Shown: piece by piece, positions 31,224 to 41,490 of the stretch
Layout: each line of letters opens with the position of its first letter
Position numbering within the stretch: the stretch's first letter is position 1
From: Symbiodinium natans
Taxonomy: Eukaryota; Sar; Dinophyceae; Suessiales; Symbiodiniaceae
DNA length: 64,000 nucleotides
Direction of reading: 5' to 3'
Assembly (NCBI GenBank): GCA_905221605.1
Contig: CAJNDS010002757.1
Coordinates: forward strand, 892,501-956,500
The notes under the pieces: generated by a model
Databases searched by the model: none
Told to the model about the DNA's origin: nothing
What the model saw: only the letters and a program-made list of their open reading frames with translations
Position numbers and translations under genes: made by a program

Positions 31224-31373
31224 ATGAATTACGGTGATTGCATTGATGTCATTGACAACCTTGAAGAAATAGAACAGATAATAATAACAACGCCTAGATA
31301 TCGTAGGTGTTGCTACTCGGTGTTGGAAATATGTAAAGGGATTTTGCAATATTTAAAATTAAAGAAAAAATAA
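31224..31373 (+). CDS. Small protein (49 aa), unknown
   Basis: ATG at 31224 to TAA at 31371-31373. The product has an acidic first half (DCIDVIDNLEEIEQII) and a basic Cys-containing second half (RYRRCCYSVLEICKG), ending LKLKKK. It fills the gap between the divergent ATPase start and the 127-aa gene, with TTATATGTTATAATAT just upstream. Gene packing and leader resemble neighbouring real genes; no family was recognised. Confidence 0.45.
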   Translation: MNYGDCIDVIDNLEEIEQIIITTPRYRRCCYSVLEICKGILQYLKLKKK

Positions 31374-31392
31374 ATTTCTAACATTTAAAAAT

Positions 31393-31776
31393 ATGAGTGA
31401 TAAAGAGGACAAAGGAAATATTAACATTGAAAAGGGAAGTGTTAATTGCAATTTTTGCAGATGTGGTAAAAAAGTCTTTCATAAAGAAACTAAAACAACG
31501 ACTGATAAAGACGGTAACGTTGTCGTTAATCAAGTGGAAGATAGGAGTTCGTGGAGAATTGGAAATGGGCGTGGAGCAACACCTGACGGTAATGACGCGT
31601 TTAAACAAAACAGTCAGTTAGGTAGTGTTGAAATTTGCGACACAGGTTTTGGAATAGGTCGGAAGCCTACACCCGAAGAAAATCAAGAAAGGATATTTAA
31701 ATTAGAGACAGATGTAGAAAGAATTGATAAAGATGTATCACAGTTAAAACAAAACAACATGAATTTATTGGATTAA
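31393..31776 (+). CDS. Hypothetical protein with Cys cluster and C-terminal helix (127 aa)
   Basis: Near the N-terminus is VNCNFCRCGKKVFHK, a compact Cys-rich motif that may bind a metal. The middle is hydrophilic with Gly/Asn. The last 40 residues (ERIFKLETDVERIDKDVSQL) form a coiled-coil heptad pattern. TTTCTAACATTTAAAAAT precedes the start. It is probably a small structural protein, which is inference. Confidence 0.65.
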   Translation: MSDKEDKGNINIEKGSVNCNFCRCGKKVFHKETKTTTDKDGNVVVNQVEDRSSWRIGNGRGATPDGNDAFKQNSQLGSVEICDTGFGIGRKPTPEENQERIFKLETDVERIDKDVSQLKQNNMNLLD

Positions 31777-31804
31777 TATTTAAAAAATATTTTTCTAATA
31801 TATA

Positions 31805-32045
31805 TTGACAGTTGTATAGTCGCGAAACCTCGCGAGGCGTCAGCCGACGCGTCGCACAGCCATGCGAGTCTCGTTCCTCGCATCTTTTGATTTCCCCCGG
31901 AAAGAAATGAAACAGGATGAACACCCCGAATATGTGCCCATTGCTCCCGTGTGATTGCATAAGTCCCAGACATCGTAAGTGAGCAAGAGAAAGGGAAGTA
32001 TCTTGGAACACTTACATAATTCGGATATACATAAGATATATCCCT
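31805..32045. other. GC-rich structured island, possible ncRNA or foreign insert
   Basis: In the middle of AT-rich viral DNA this segment suddenly becomes GC-rich. It contains several hairpins: GCGTC-AGCC-GACGC at 31837-31850, ATGCGAG paired with CTCGCAT at 31862-31883, TTTCC-CCC-GGAAA near 31892, and GTAAGTG paired with CACTTAC at 31975-32015. A minus-strand frame of 99 codons (31773-32072) crosses it with segments such as YAITREQWAHIRGVHP, but it resembles no neighbouring gene. It could be a structured RNA, a regulatory element or a captured fragment. Confidence 0.4.
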
Positions 32046-32151
32046 AATTAGTTTGGAATTTAGAATTTTCATAATTCAGTTTATGAAAATTTTAATATAA
32101 AAGTTTTATTATAAAAGTTTTTATTTAAAAACTTAATGTATATATAAGTAT

Positions 32152-32388
32152 ATGGGTGATAAACCTGACTTCAAGCAAGATGTCATCTTGAGACTGGAGA
32201 GGATTGAGAAATTGTTAAATGAAAGGTCTACGAGAAACTTTAACAGAACGCCAGTTGACGCAACGTATGAAAACAAGAAGAATACATATTTGACTAAACT
32301 GAATAACAAGGAAATTTTGCAACCAAAACAAACAACCCTTGACTATTACAATATAAAGTATAACGAAGAGACGAAAACCTATTCATAA
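32152..32388 (+). CDS. Small protein (78 aa), unknown
   Basis: Charged, Lys/Asn-rich product (MGDKPDFKQDVILRLERIEK). The first 30 residues form an amphipathic helix. TTAATGTATATATAAGTAT lies directly upstream. It leads the plus-strand string of small genes at the right end of the element. No family was recognised. Confidence 0.6.
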   Translation: MGDKPDFKQDVILRLERIEKLLNERSTRNFNRTPVDATYENKKNTYLTKLNNKEILQPKQTTLDYYNIKYNEETKTYS

Positions 32389-32406
32389 TATTATCATCTA
32401 ATAATA

Positions 32407-32607
32407 ATGAGTGAATTAGATGATAATATTTCTGTTGAGTTTCCTACAGGTAGTGATTGTAAAACACAGTACATGCAATGTAAAGCATGTAAACAAGTAA
32501 AATATGTAGATGAGTTTGTAAGTAAGCATTATATGAGGGTATACAATAAAACATGTAGGGCTTGTTTAAATAATAATGAGAAATCTAGACTTAAAGGGAA
32601 GGAATGA
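32407..32607 (+). CDS. Small zinc-finger protein (66 aa)
   Basis: C25-x2-C28 and C50-x2-C53 (MQCKACKQVKYVDEFV, then NKTCRACLNN) form a four-Cys zinc site of the type CxxC...FxxxxxxxxxxxxxCxxC, common in small proteins of large DNA viruses. It may bind nucleic acid or regulate transcription; that is inference. It follows the 78-aa gene by 18 bp. Confidence 0.65.
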   Translation: MSELDDNISVEFPTGSDCKTQYMQCKACKQVKYVDEFVSKHYMRVYNKTCRACLNNNEKSRLKGKE

Positions 32608-32686
32608 GTGCAGGGGGTTTTCTTGGGAAAATATTATTAATACAAAGTTTCAAAAGTTTTAAAGATTAAAATATATAGTAGAGTAT

Positions 32687-32956
32687 ATGTTAAAAACGAT
32701 GCATGATATCGTGACCGGAAAAGACCCGAGTAAAAGCATATACAAAGAAAATACTTCACATATTGAAGCAGAAATGGAAAACTTAAGAAATGAATTTGCA
32801 GAAAATCAATATTCATTGCTATTAAAAGTTGAAGCATTGATAAAGGAAATGGAAAAATCAATCAACAAATCTTCAGCAGACGACAAATATATAAAAGACG
32901 TCAACCAGAGGAAAAGTTATTTGGAGAAACGTTTAAAAGAATGCCAATTGTTATAA
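32687..32956 (+). CDS. Small coiled-coil protein (89 aa)
   Basis: From residue 20 the product is a continuous charged helix with heptad Leu/Ile (SHIEAEMENLRNEFAENQYS, then LLLKVEALIKEMEKSI). The leader has TTAAAATATATAGTAGAG. It is the last gene before the right terminal repeat, whose inner edge lies 52 bp away. Function unknown. Confidence 0.6.
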   Translation: MLKTMHDIVTGKDPSKSIYKENTSHIEAEMENLRNEFAENQYSLLLKVEALIKEMEKSINKSSADDKYIKDVNQRKSYLEKRLKECQLL

Positions 32957-33008
32957 GCAGAACACCAATAATAATCTAATTTCATTATTAAATCATTATT
33001 GAAAGAAA

Positions 33009-33312
33009 ACCCCCAACACCCCATACTATGCCCCATAAAATGAACAAACCTAACCTTGCCCATTTCGGGATGTTACATCACCTGATAAATAGGATGAGAT
33101 AGAGTATTTTAAGGATAATGAGCTACTAGTTGTGATTATATGGCCAATATATGTTCACGGTGATGTAATAACCCAAACTGGCGACCCATTACCTTGTCCA
33201 TTTTGGATAATTGCACCTTATTTTCTATATGGTAAAGTGTTTTAGGATATTATGGCTATGATCTGGGCCATGGTGGTGCAATTACCCAAACTGGGCAAGG
33301 CCTCCCCTGACT
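33009..33312 (-). repeat. Right terminal inverted repeat (304 bp)
   Basis: Exact reverse complement of 13263-13566 as read by eye, ending CCTCCCCTGACT. It contains the same two palindromic modules. No difference was seen between the copies, which means recent insertion, recent replication as a unit, or gene conversion. Confidence 0.95.
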
Positions 33313-33317
33313 TTAAT
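33313..33317. repeat. Target site duplication, right copy
   Basis: TTAAT follows the right TIR directly and repeats 13258-13262. Confidence 0.85.
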
Positions 33318-33495
33318 TGGGGGCTTTCCAGTTTACAGCCCATTTCTTTAACCGGCATAATCTTTAAGCTCCAAGCCCCGAACCCCCCCCCCCCCCCCCA
33401 AAAAAAAAAAGAAAAAGAAAAAAGAGTTGCAACCCAACAAACTCTAAAACCCCCTAAGACCCTGAACCTCAAACTCCCGTAAGTCGTCTTGCCAG

Positions 33496-33546
33496 CTGGA
33501 GGCGCCCAGCATCGCACGCGTCCTCGCGCGCAGCATCGACTCTTGA
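33496..33546 (+). CDS. Possible host exon just right of the viral insertion
   Basis: After a TTGCCAG acceptor the frame reads LEAPSIARVLARSIDS and stops at 33544-33546. With the exon at 13152-13237 this suggests the virus landed in an intron of a plus-strand gene. The phases of the two pieces as read do not obviously match, so the join is unproven. Confidence 0.3.
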   Translation: MEAPSIARVLARSIDS

Positions 33547-34005
33547 TGTGGAAGTCATGGATTTCAGGGCACTATTGGGCTTGTGGGGGTTTAGGGGCTG
33601 ATTGATGGGCACAAATTAAAGAGAGGCTTTGCTACAGCAGCGTCTCTTGACATGTCGGGCTGGGCATTTTTTGAGAAGGTGAGACCTCGAGGGAGCAAGG
33701 CCGGTTGTGGTGCCCATGGCGAGGTCGGCTCGATCACGGAGGTTGCCAGCGGAGTAGGGGTCGAAATATTTACTAATCGTACTCCCTTAGGTCCATGTGT
33801 AATTAACCCCCAAAACCATCCCAAAACCCTATTCTAATTCTTCGGGCGCCTATGTTAGGACGTCGCACCCTTGCGTGCGGACCCTTCGCAAAAGGCAACT
33901 TCTTGCAGCCCCCACCTGCTGAGAGTTTAGCCTCTTGGGGCGGCTTTGGGCTGTTGGGCTTGAGGGCTGCTTACCAGGATGGGCCACTAGGCATTATCAT
34001 CGCCA

Positions 34006-34130
34006 TAAACCCTAAACCCTAAACCCTAAACCCTAAACCCTAAACCCTAAACCCTAAACCCTAAACCCTAAACCCTAAACCCTAAACCCTAAACCCTAAA
34101 CCCTAAACCCTAAACCCTAAACCCTAAACC
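34006..34130. repeat. Longest CCCTAAA array
   Basis: About 18 uninterrupted units over 125 bp, followed 300 bp later by an opposite-orientation TTTAGGG array at 34434-34546. The head-to-head arrangement shows an interstitial, not terminal, position. Confidence 0.95.
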
Positions 34131-34433
34131 AACCACTCAACCCCTTCAAGGGCTCTAATAGCTCGTCCTGGCAGAGTTGAGGGTTGAGGTTGAGGGCTTT
34201 TGTGGGTTAATCTAGGGGTCGGAATAATTACTAATAAGATTCCCTTATGGTCCCTTTGCAATTATACTGTTGTAACCCCCAAGACCAGCCCTAAACCCTA
34301 AACCCTATAAACCCTAAGCCCTAAACCCTAAACATTTTGCAAGGCCCTATAAGACATGAGAAGCCCAGGAACTCGTCGGTAAACCGCTCGCAGTCTGGCC
34401 TCGGCGACGAGGCCGAGTGCCGAGGGTTCGCGT

Positions 34434-34546
34434 CTAGGGTTTAGGTTTAGGGTTTAGGGTTTAGGGTTTAGGGTTTAGGGTTTAGGGTTTAGGGTTTAGG
34501 GTTTAGGGTTTAGGGTTTAGGGTGTAGGGTTCGGGGTTTAGGGTTT
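34434..34546. repeat. TTTAGGG array
   Basis: About 15 units with small variants at both ends, opposite in orientation to the array at 34006-34130. Confidence 0.9.
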
Positions 34547-34992
34547 AACCCTCAACCCTAGACCCGTAAAGCATTCGGGTTTAGGGTAGCAGGCTTGTTG
34601 CAGGCTTTTGGGTGCTTTTGGGGCTCTTTGGGTCCAAAAGGCCTGGCAGTGTATAGAGTTTAACGAGTAGAGGTCTAGCGTGATTAGGGTTCAGGTTTTG
34701 GGTACAGTTTGTGGGCAGAGTTTGTACATGATACACAGCGGTCTGTGTCAAGCTCTCCCGTATGATGGCAGCCCTTAGGATTGAAATACGGCCTCTGTTT
34801 TTTGCTGAACATGATGGGCTTTAGGATCCTTGAGGGAGTGTTAGGTTCAGGTAGCAGGTCGAAACCTAAACACTAATCCTGGGTTTTCAGGTTTCCTTAA
34901 TAGTTCTCTGAACAGCTTCAGGAAACAGCTGTGTACCGACCGACCCGGCTGGCCATCTGGCACTGCACCCAGCTTCGGCTTGTCGGGTTTTG

Positions 34993-35083
34993 GTTGGGAG
35001 GCTTAGTAGGTTGTCATAAAGGGGGGGGGGGGGGTGCTAGAATCCCTATTCATGACTGTTAGTATAAGGGAGAACATCCCAAG
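34993..35083. repeat. Fold-back element family A, copy 3 (decayed)
   Basis: The right half (AATCCCTATTCATGACTGTT, then GTATAAGGGAGAACATCCCA) is well preserved. The left half is changed and contains a poly-G run. Confidence 0.6.
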
Positions 35084-35893
35084 GTTTAGGGGTTGATGTT
35101 CTTTGGTGGTAAACACCCTCAAAACCCTTGTTGGGAGTGGACAAGGGCCTTAGCCCGTGGCGTTGTTGTATGAAATGCGTTACCTCGACTTACCATGCTA
35201 TGATGCCAATATGGCACCTGAATAATTTCCAAGCTTATCCCTTCAGACCCTTTTGCAGCTGTGGTATACATAAACGACCCAAATACCCGTTCTCAATAAA
35301 CCCCCCCCCCCCCCCCTATTATATCCGCCATGCTTCACCTTTGACACTACCCCCCCCCCCCCCCCCCCCACCCACCCACCCACCCCCCAAGTGCTCGACG
35401 ACCATGAAAGGCCGAAAGACTCATTCCCTGTGAATCATCTCATCCCCTGCAGCTGTATCACCCACTGCCCTCCTTTGCCCTCCTTTATCAAACACCCTAA
35501 ACTTTACTAAACCCTAAACCCTAAACCCTAAACCCTAAACCCTAAAACCTAAACCCTACTTGGAAGGGTTTCTGCGCCCGAAGCCCTCAAAAGCCCAAGG
35601 TCCGAAGAGCTCGGGGCGCGCAAGCGGGCGGTCTGGTGCTCAGTGGCCTGTTTCCCCCGAGGCAGGGAAGCTGGTGAAAGGCGCCGTGGATGACCCCAAA
35701 AAATGTGTAATAGTTTTCGGAACCCCACAAAAAAGGGCATCCCTTGTTCTCGGTGAAGACCAGTTCAGGGCTCATTTGGGCTTCTTGTTTTTTTTGGGTG
35801 TAGCGTTTACGGCCCCGCCCCCCCCCCCCCCCCCCGGGTGTGGACTCGGGACCTTTGGATCAGTCGTCCAGAACAAGGACATTCCGGTCCAAC

Positions 35894-36018
35894 CAACCCT
35901 AAACCCTAAACCCTAAACCCTAAACCCAAACCCTAAACCCTAAACCCCAAACCCCAAACCCTAAACCCTAAACCCTAAACCCTAAACCCTAAACCCTAAA
36001 CCCTAAACCCTAAACCCA
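35894..36018. repeat. CCCTAAA array
   Basis: About 17 units with two CCCCAAA variants. Confidence 0.9.
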
Positions 36019-36601
36019 ACTCTCAGCTCCGTCCGCAGCCCTCACAAAGAAGAGACCAAGCCCGAGAGTCCCGAGGCTTCGGATTCAGAGGGTCGAGGGT
36101 CATGCAGTCAAATTGAGGTTGCGGGGCCTTTAAGCCAGGAAACCACAGCCGCATGAACCCCCACAAATCCTCTTGATTCCCAATCAACACGCTTATAAGC
36201 CCTAAACCCTAAACGGCCCCAAACCCCGGAAACCCTGAACCTTAATTACCCCGAGGCTCGAACCGCCCAAGCCTCCCTAAACCCTAAACCCTAAACCCTA
36301 AACCCTAAACCCTAAACCCTAAACCCTAAACCCTAAACCCTAAGCCCCACACCCTTTATCCCCCCCTTGCAGATCGCGGAGCCCCTAGGCCCCTAAGGCT
36401 CCCACACCCCTAAACGCCGAGCAGCCGCAAACCCTGAACCCTAAACCCTAAACCCTAAACCTTAAACCCTAAACCCTAAACCCTAAGCCCTAAACCCTAA
36501 ACCCTAAACCCTCCCTTGACTCATATGAAGCGAGTAGTAGACAGATGAAGCCCCTTAAGCCCTACTAAGCCCCGAAACCCCCAAACCCGCGTTTCGCTGA
36601 C

Positions 36602-36613
36602 CACCCCCCCCCC

Positions 36614-36665
<52 letters not shown>

Positions 36666-36689
36666 ACCCCCCCCCCCCCCCCCCCCCCC
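36602..36689. repeat. Poly-C tract of about 88 bp
   Basis: Nearly pure C with two A interruptions, directly followed by a CCCTAAA array at 36692-36753. The length is likely unreliable. Confidence 0.9.
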
Positions 36690-38028
36690 ACAAACCCTAA
36701 ACCCTAAACCCTAAACCCTAAACCCTAAACCCTAAACCCTAAACCCTAAACCCCCCCAAGGGTGCGGAGATGAGATCGAAGAATGAGCTGGACCTCCAAG
36801 TCGGCGGGGGGCCCTTCTGGGACTTTGGGGTGCAGGATTTAGGATTTAGGATTTAGGGTTTAGGGTTTAGGGTTTAGGGTTCAGGGGGAAGTGTACATGT
36901 TCTAGGAAGTCGAGAGGAAGGTTAGGTTCGAGGGTGCTGTGCTCAGGATGCAGGTTTTAGGAGTTTTGGGGGTTTAGTGTGCAGGGTGCGGGAGTTTAGT
37001 GTTTGTTGGCTGGCACCATTGCGCCCGAACCCCTTGGCCGCCTTGGTTCAAATGAGGTTTTCGGGATCGAGTTTGGGTGAATTGGGAGTGTGAGCGCAAC
37101 CCTAAACCTCAAACCCCAACCCTGAACCCTAAATCTCCCTAAACCCTAACCCCGTTCTTAGGGTTCGTGTCGTCCCCGAAATTGCTAGGGGTGTGCGGGG
37201 CAGGGCAAAGCTTCCGCTAAGCAAAGACCCTTAAGCCAGAAAGGGCTTTGGGTTGTGGATTTTGGGAGGTTTTGGGGTTCGGGGTTTGGAGTGTAGGTCT
37301 CGAATTTTTGTGGACGGGGGGAGGGGTTTGGGTGTACATTTTCGACCTGGGTTTGGCAATGTCTTGCTAAGGGTTCAGGTCTGTGGGTTTAGCGACTTTC
37401 TCATATCGTTTTTGTTTGTGTGTGTGCGTGACCTGTGTGTGTCACGGTGGGAGAATCTGTGGAGAAGCTTGGGTTCGTAGGTTTCCCCGGCAAAGAGTAT
37501 CAACTAAGTACGCAATCGAACAGTCCAATAATAATTGAAGACGAATTGCACGACTAATTGAATACAAGCAACATGTGAACTACATAGAACTTTCCATTTC
37601 AGCACTGCCGAGGTAAGCACGATTTCATTCAAAACGCTTAATTTATCAAGTAAGAATGCCATAGGAACATCTGCAAATCCAAAAACACAACAGACTTAGG
37701 TAGGCTCCGATGTACTACGCTATATGAAGCGCGGCCGTCACACTGCAGAGGGGTGTAGGGCTTTGTTCGTACTTTGCTTGGAACTCTAAAAACGACAAAC
37801 CAAGCCCCACAAACTTGTTGTGTTGTTTGGTTTGATTTTTTCGGTCTTCTTTGGGGCACAAAGAAAGACGCTGACGACGTTGCTTGGTGTGCAGCTGGGA
37901 GACCTAAAACACGGTCACTAGGCGTGGGGAGGGGGGGGGGGGGGGTATACAATCCAGCACTTCATGGGGTTATAGGGTTTAGGGTTTAGGGGTTTTTTGG
38001 TAGATCCTTTGGCTTGGGGATTGCTCAG

Positions 38029-38100
38029 GACCCAAATGCCTGGACGACTACCGCCGGCAGCTGGTGAACATCTCTGGAAGTCTGGCCACGCCCCTAGCAA
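38029..38100 (+). CDS. Exon-like island
   Basis: After a GCTCAG acceptor the frame reads PKCLDDYRRQLVNISGSLAT. The composition is protein-like and the strand matches the EF-hand-type exon series that follows. The family is not recognised from this piece alone. Confidence 0.3.
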
Positions 38101-39325
38101 GAGGTTGCGTTATGCGACATTCCTACTCTGACAATATCCTCGTAGACATGCATACATACAAATATGTATATTGTGTATGTATATGTATATATGAGATGTA
38201 TATATATATATATATATGTGTCATGGATCCTTTGCGTTCTTTATTTTTGCTTGTGCTGGTGCATGAAGTCAGGCCCTTTGCCAGCAAACTCTACGTACTT
38301 GTCAAAGCTGTGGCGAGGTTTAGGGTTTAGGCTTTCGGGTTCGTGTTTAGGTTAGGGTTTCGGGTTTATATATGGTTTAGGGTTTAGGGTTTAGGGAGCT
38401 TGGGGGGCTTAGGGAAGGCTAAGCACGAACATGTGTATCGAATGGTGCCACAAATGTTGTCCAGCATCGGGGGCAATTCCCTTTGTGCGTCCCCAATCCC
38501 TGCCCTTAGCGCTGTAGGGTGTAGGGTTTACATACCTTCAACCCAAAGCAGGCTGGATCCTGGAGATACCGGATCGACCCGGAATGCCGGCAGCCTCAGG
38601 GAGGGGGTTCGGCGAGGGGCGGGGGGGGGGGGGGGGTGAGGCTGGAGGCTTTGGGGTTCTGCAATCCGGGCTCACTTCATTCCTTAAGGCACCGGGCGCC
38701 AGTCCTTTATGCAGTTCGTCATGGCGATCGAGCGGACGGGAGGGTGACCCAGCTTCTTGTGATTGAGGAGCAGCCGTGAGGATTCAGGAATTTTTGGGTT
38801 CAGAGGGTTTCGAGTCCTGTCATAATGTACTCCATGGCGCTGCCGCATTGTTTGTCATCGCATGGCCATGTGCTGTGAGCGACTTGGAGCACCCAGAACT
38901 ACAGGCCCTTCCTGGTGCCCTACACCAACAATATTTCACAACCGGCCAGCCCGGGCCGCACACCCGCCCAAGAGTTGCTGATGCCCCAAAGCCCTTCACC
39001 CAAAGCCCTTAACCCTTGACCATGAAGCCTCAACCCCAAAACAAGTGGAGATCTGAAGGGAACTCTTTGTGCCCGCCTCAAGCCTTTGTTGCGAAGGGAA
39101 GCGCCGACCCTTAAACTACAAGAAGCCCTTCGTGCTAACACCAAACCCTAAAACCCCAAGCCCTGAAGCCCAAGCCCCCAACCCACACCCCACACCCCCC
39201 AACCCCCCCCAACCACCCCAACCCCCCAAACCCCCCCAACCCCCCCACCCCCCCCACCCCCCCCACCCCCCCCACCCCCCCCAACCCCCCCCCCCCCGTG
39301 TGCTGCTGGGCGTCTGTTTGTCCAG

Positions 39326-39398
39326 GTACTCTGGCAGCGTCAAGCAGCTCTGGGAGGAGATCTCGGGGGACAAGGACGAGTTCACCTTCCAGGAGTGG
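39326..39398 (+). CDS. Exon, EF-hand-like
   Basis: After a TCCAG acceptor the frame reads YSGSVKQLWEEISGDKDEFT, then FQEW. The helix, a loop with D-K-D and F-T-F, and the exit EW match an EF-hand-type repeat. GSVKQLW resembles GDVKKLW at 10141-10200. It is the clearest member of a plus-strand exon series that runs to about 52.4 kb. Confidence 0.5.
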
Positions 39399-40610
39399 AC
39401 AAGTGGGTTGGGTGGGGCGGCTGTGTGTTTTGGAGCAGTTAAGGGGGGTTCATGGGGCTTACATGGGGCTTCTCGGATTTGAGTGTTTTTTGTTTTTGCC
39501 GGGGGGGGGGGGGGGGGAGGATAGGTCAACCCTGAAGCCTCATGAACCCTCAGCTCTGGACGGGGGGTTAGGCCATCTCGGTTTGGGGATTCATTGCAGG
39601 ATTGAAGCCGCTTGTTGTTAGTAGCCAGCCAGAGTTTGGAAACTGCTCAGCCTTCCTCGAGTTGCTGCTTCTGGGAATTTATCGGGTTTAGGGTTTCGAG
39701 TTCGGGTGTGGAGTTTGGGGTTTAGGGTGTCGGGTTCGGAGTTGCGGGGGAAGCGTTGTGGGTTCAGACTTTACGGTCTAGGGCGAATGCCCCTGCCTAC
39801 TGTGCTCTGGTGCACCAAGCATCAGGATTTGGATCCGGAAGGTTTCGAGATTCTGCAGGCACGGCTCTTTCAGCATGTGTAGGTCTGAGAGCTCCAGTGT
39901 CTTTGGGCTTGCGTGAGATGTAGGTTTTTGTGTCATTAATGCCTGGAGTCATCGCTATACCGCAGTGCCGAGGGCACAGCTCCCTTTCGAACTTATTCGT
40001 GGGATACCTTCTGAAACCCCGAACCTTGAATCTTCTGTGAGGGACTACAGCTTCCTGAGCAATCATCGAGTCGTGATTATGAAGTTGTAGAATACAGGCT
40101 TTCGGGTTTGGGGTTCTGTTCTTCTTCTGGATCGCTTGGCAGAGCGCACCCCAATCGCGTTTTCTATTTTGGCTCTGGATGCTCTTCGTTTCACCTTTTG
40201 CTGGTCCAGAGTAGGCTGTATGTGGGCCGTCTGGGCTTTGTGGAGATGGGGATGTAATATAGGGACCTTGATGATAGAATAGGGTTTCGGGAGGTTATGA
40301 TGGTGCATTCATAAAGGGACCACAAGGGAGCACTGAGGACTCGAATCCCCACTCTTGGATACAGGTTGGGGGTGTTGAAAGGCTTTGGGCTCTCGACCAG
40401 GCGCCGAGCCTCAGTGTAGGGTTTAGGCTTTGGGGTCTAGATTGGTTTAGGGTTTAGGGTTTAGGGTTTGGGGTTTAGGGGCTCCCTAACCCCCAAGTTG
40501 CCCCAGGCCCTACACTCTGAATCATCAGTTCTAACTGAAACCCTCTGAAAACCCGTAGCCCTAAGCCCGAAATCCCTGAAGCCTGAACTCGAACCGCGAG
40601 AATCCTGAGA

Positions 40611-40670
40611 ACCTTCATTGAGGCATTTGGGGCTTCCCTGCTCAACAGCTACGACACCTTCGGAGGCGGC
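40611..40670 (+). CDS. Exon-like island
   Basis: The frame reads TFIEAFGASLLNSYDTFGGG. It may be a helix-loop-helix piece of the same EF-hand-type gene. Boundaries are not clear. Confidence 0.25.
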
Positions 40671-40783
40671 CTTCAGGGGCGTAGGGAAAACCAGAAAGAA
40701 CCCTTCAGGGAGGCCACAGGGAAGTCGCGAGGGCCGGTCTAAGGATGCACAACCAAATCTTTGTGTACATAGGTTGACATACA

Positions 40784-40890
40784 TATGTGGGTAGTTTCCA
40801 AGCTTGGGTCCCGTTTTGGGTATCCATTGTAAAGCGGCACCATTTAGAAATGGATCCCCAAAACGGACCCTAATGTAGAGAACTACCCAT
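40784..40890. repeat. Fold-back element family C, copy 1
   Basis: ATGTGGGTAGTTTCCAAGC pairs with an inverted GAACTACCCAT end, and GGGTCCCGTTTTGGG with CCCCAAAACGGACCC. The size is about 107 bp. A relative lies at 41491-41600. Confidence 0.75.
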
Positions 40891-41321
40891 GTACATATTA
40901 TGTACACATGTATATATACATAAAGAGACATCACTGTATATGCCTTGTCGAGTCCCCAAGAATGGAAGGGTTCCTTGTTTTCCTGTAGAGGCACGGCCCA
41001 AGTGTTTCCTTCAATTTTAGTAGGTCCAAAAGCTTCAGTGTTCAGGCTGTGGGGACCTTTCCTAGTCCAAAGCTGACTGGCTGAGACTGTAGCCCTTTAA
41101 CGTTTTCGGGGCAGTAGACTCCCTATGGAGTCCAGTTCTCGGGACAAGCAACAAGCAGCGCGCACGTAAGAGCAGGTGGGGCTTAAGGCCTGTCGGCTCC
41201 GAGGTGCGCTGGTTAGGACGTATGCCCGAAGCACCCAGTTCCTCAACCCTGGTCACAGTGGCTTCGCAGCCCTGCAACGCACTTGGTCGCACATTCTGGC
41301 TCTGCATCGAGATTCATGAGG

Positions 41322-41410
41322 CTATGGGTTTAGGGTTTAGGGTTTAGGGTTTAGGGTTTAGGGTTTAGGGTTTAGGGTTTAGGGTCTAGGGTTTAGGGTT
41401 TAGGGTTTAG
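41322..41410. repeat. TTTAGGG array
   Basis: About 12 units with one TCTAGGG variant. Confidence 0.9.
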
Positions 41411-41490
41411 GTAAGCCATGGTGCCTCGGCAAAATCGCCATTCCCCAGCCTTGCCCTTCGCCCTACTCCCGATCCTTTCAACCCCATCTT

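Larger units (their letters stand above)
13263..33312. mobile_element. Integrated Polinton-like virus, 20,050 bp
   Basis: The element is bounded by identical 304-bp terminal inverted repeats and a TTAAT duplication. It encodes the hallmark set of polinton-like viruses and virophages: double-jelly-roll major capsid protein, minor capsid (penton) protein, A32/FtsK-type packaging ATPase and a TVpol-like polymerase fused to an SF1 helicase. Accessory genes include a lipase-like hydrolase and an S74 fibre. No protein-primed PolB and no adenovirus-type protease were recognised, which fits the PLV branch better than classical Polintons. A rve integrase is present only as a wreck. The interior from about 15541 is strikingly AT-rich against the GC-rich host. 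The left 2 kb inside the TIR is host-like. Confidence 0.93.
33547..38028. other. Satellite-dense host DNA
   Basis: No gene is supported. The stretch is dominated by CCCTAAA/TTTAGGG arrays (34006-34130, 34434-34546, 35894-36018, 36270-36345, 36432-36512, 36692-36753), poly-C/poly-G tracts (36602-36689 is the longest), two family E repeats (33757-33845, 34214-34285) and one family A fold-back (34993-35083). Confidence 0.6.

Noticed and set aside
31773-32072. 99-codon minus-strand frame as a definite gene
   Set aside because: It crosses the GC-rich hairpin island, overlaps another minus frame of similar length, and matches nothing recognisable; kept only as an alternative explanation of the island.
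13263-33312. Classical Polinton/Maverick or virophage identity
   Set aside because: No protein-primed family B polymerase or adenovirus-type protease was seen and the replication gene is TVpol-like fused to an SF1 helicase, so a PLV is the better description; a search is needed to place it.
34006-34130. True telomere / chromosome end
   Set aside because: The arrays are short, occur in both orientations and lie between exon-containing DNA.
39069-39529. Frames rich in PPHPPQP or GGWGGW
   Set aside because: The sequence is a C-rich tandem (39190-39298) read in several frames; only the short exon after 39326 looks like real coding.
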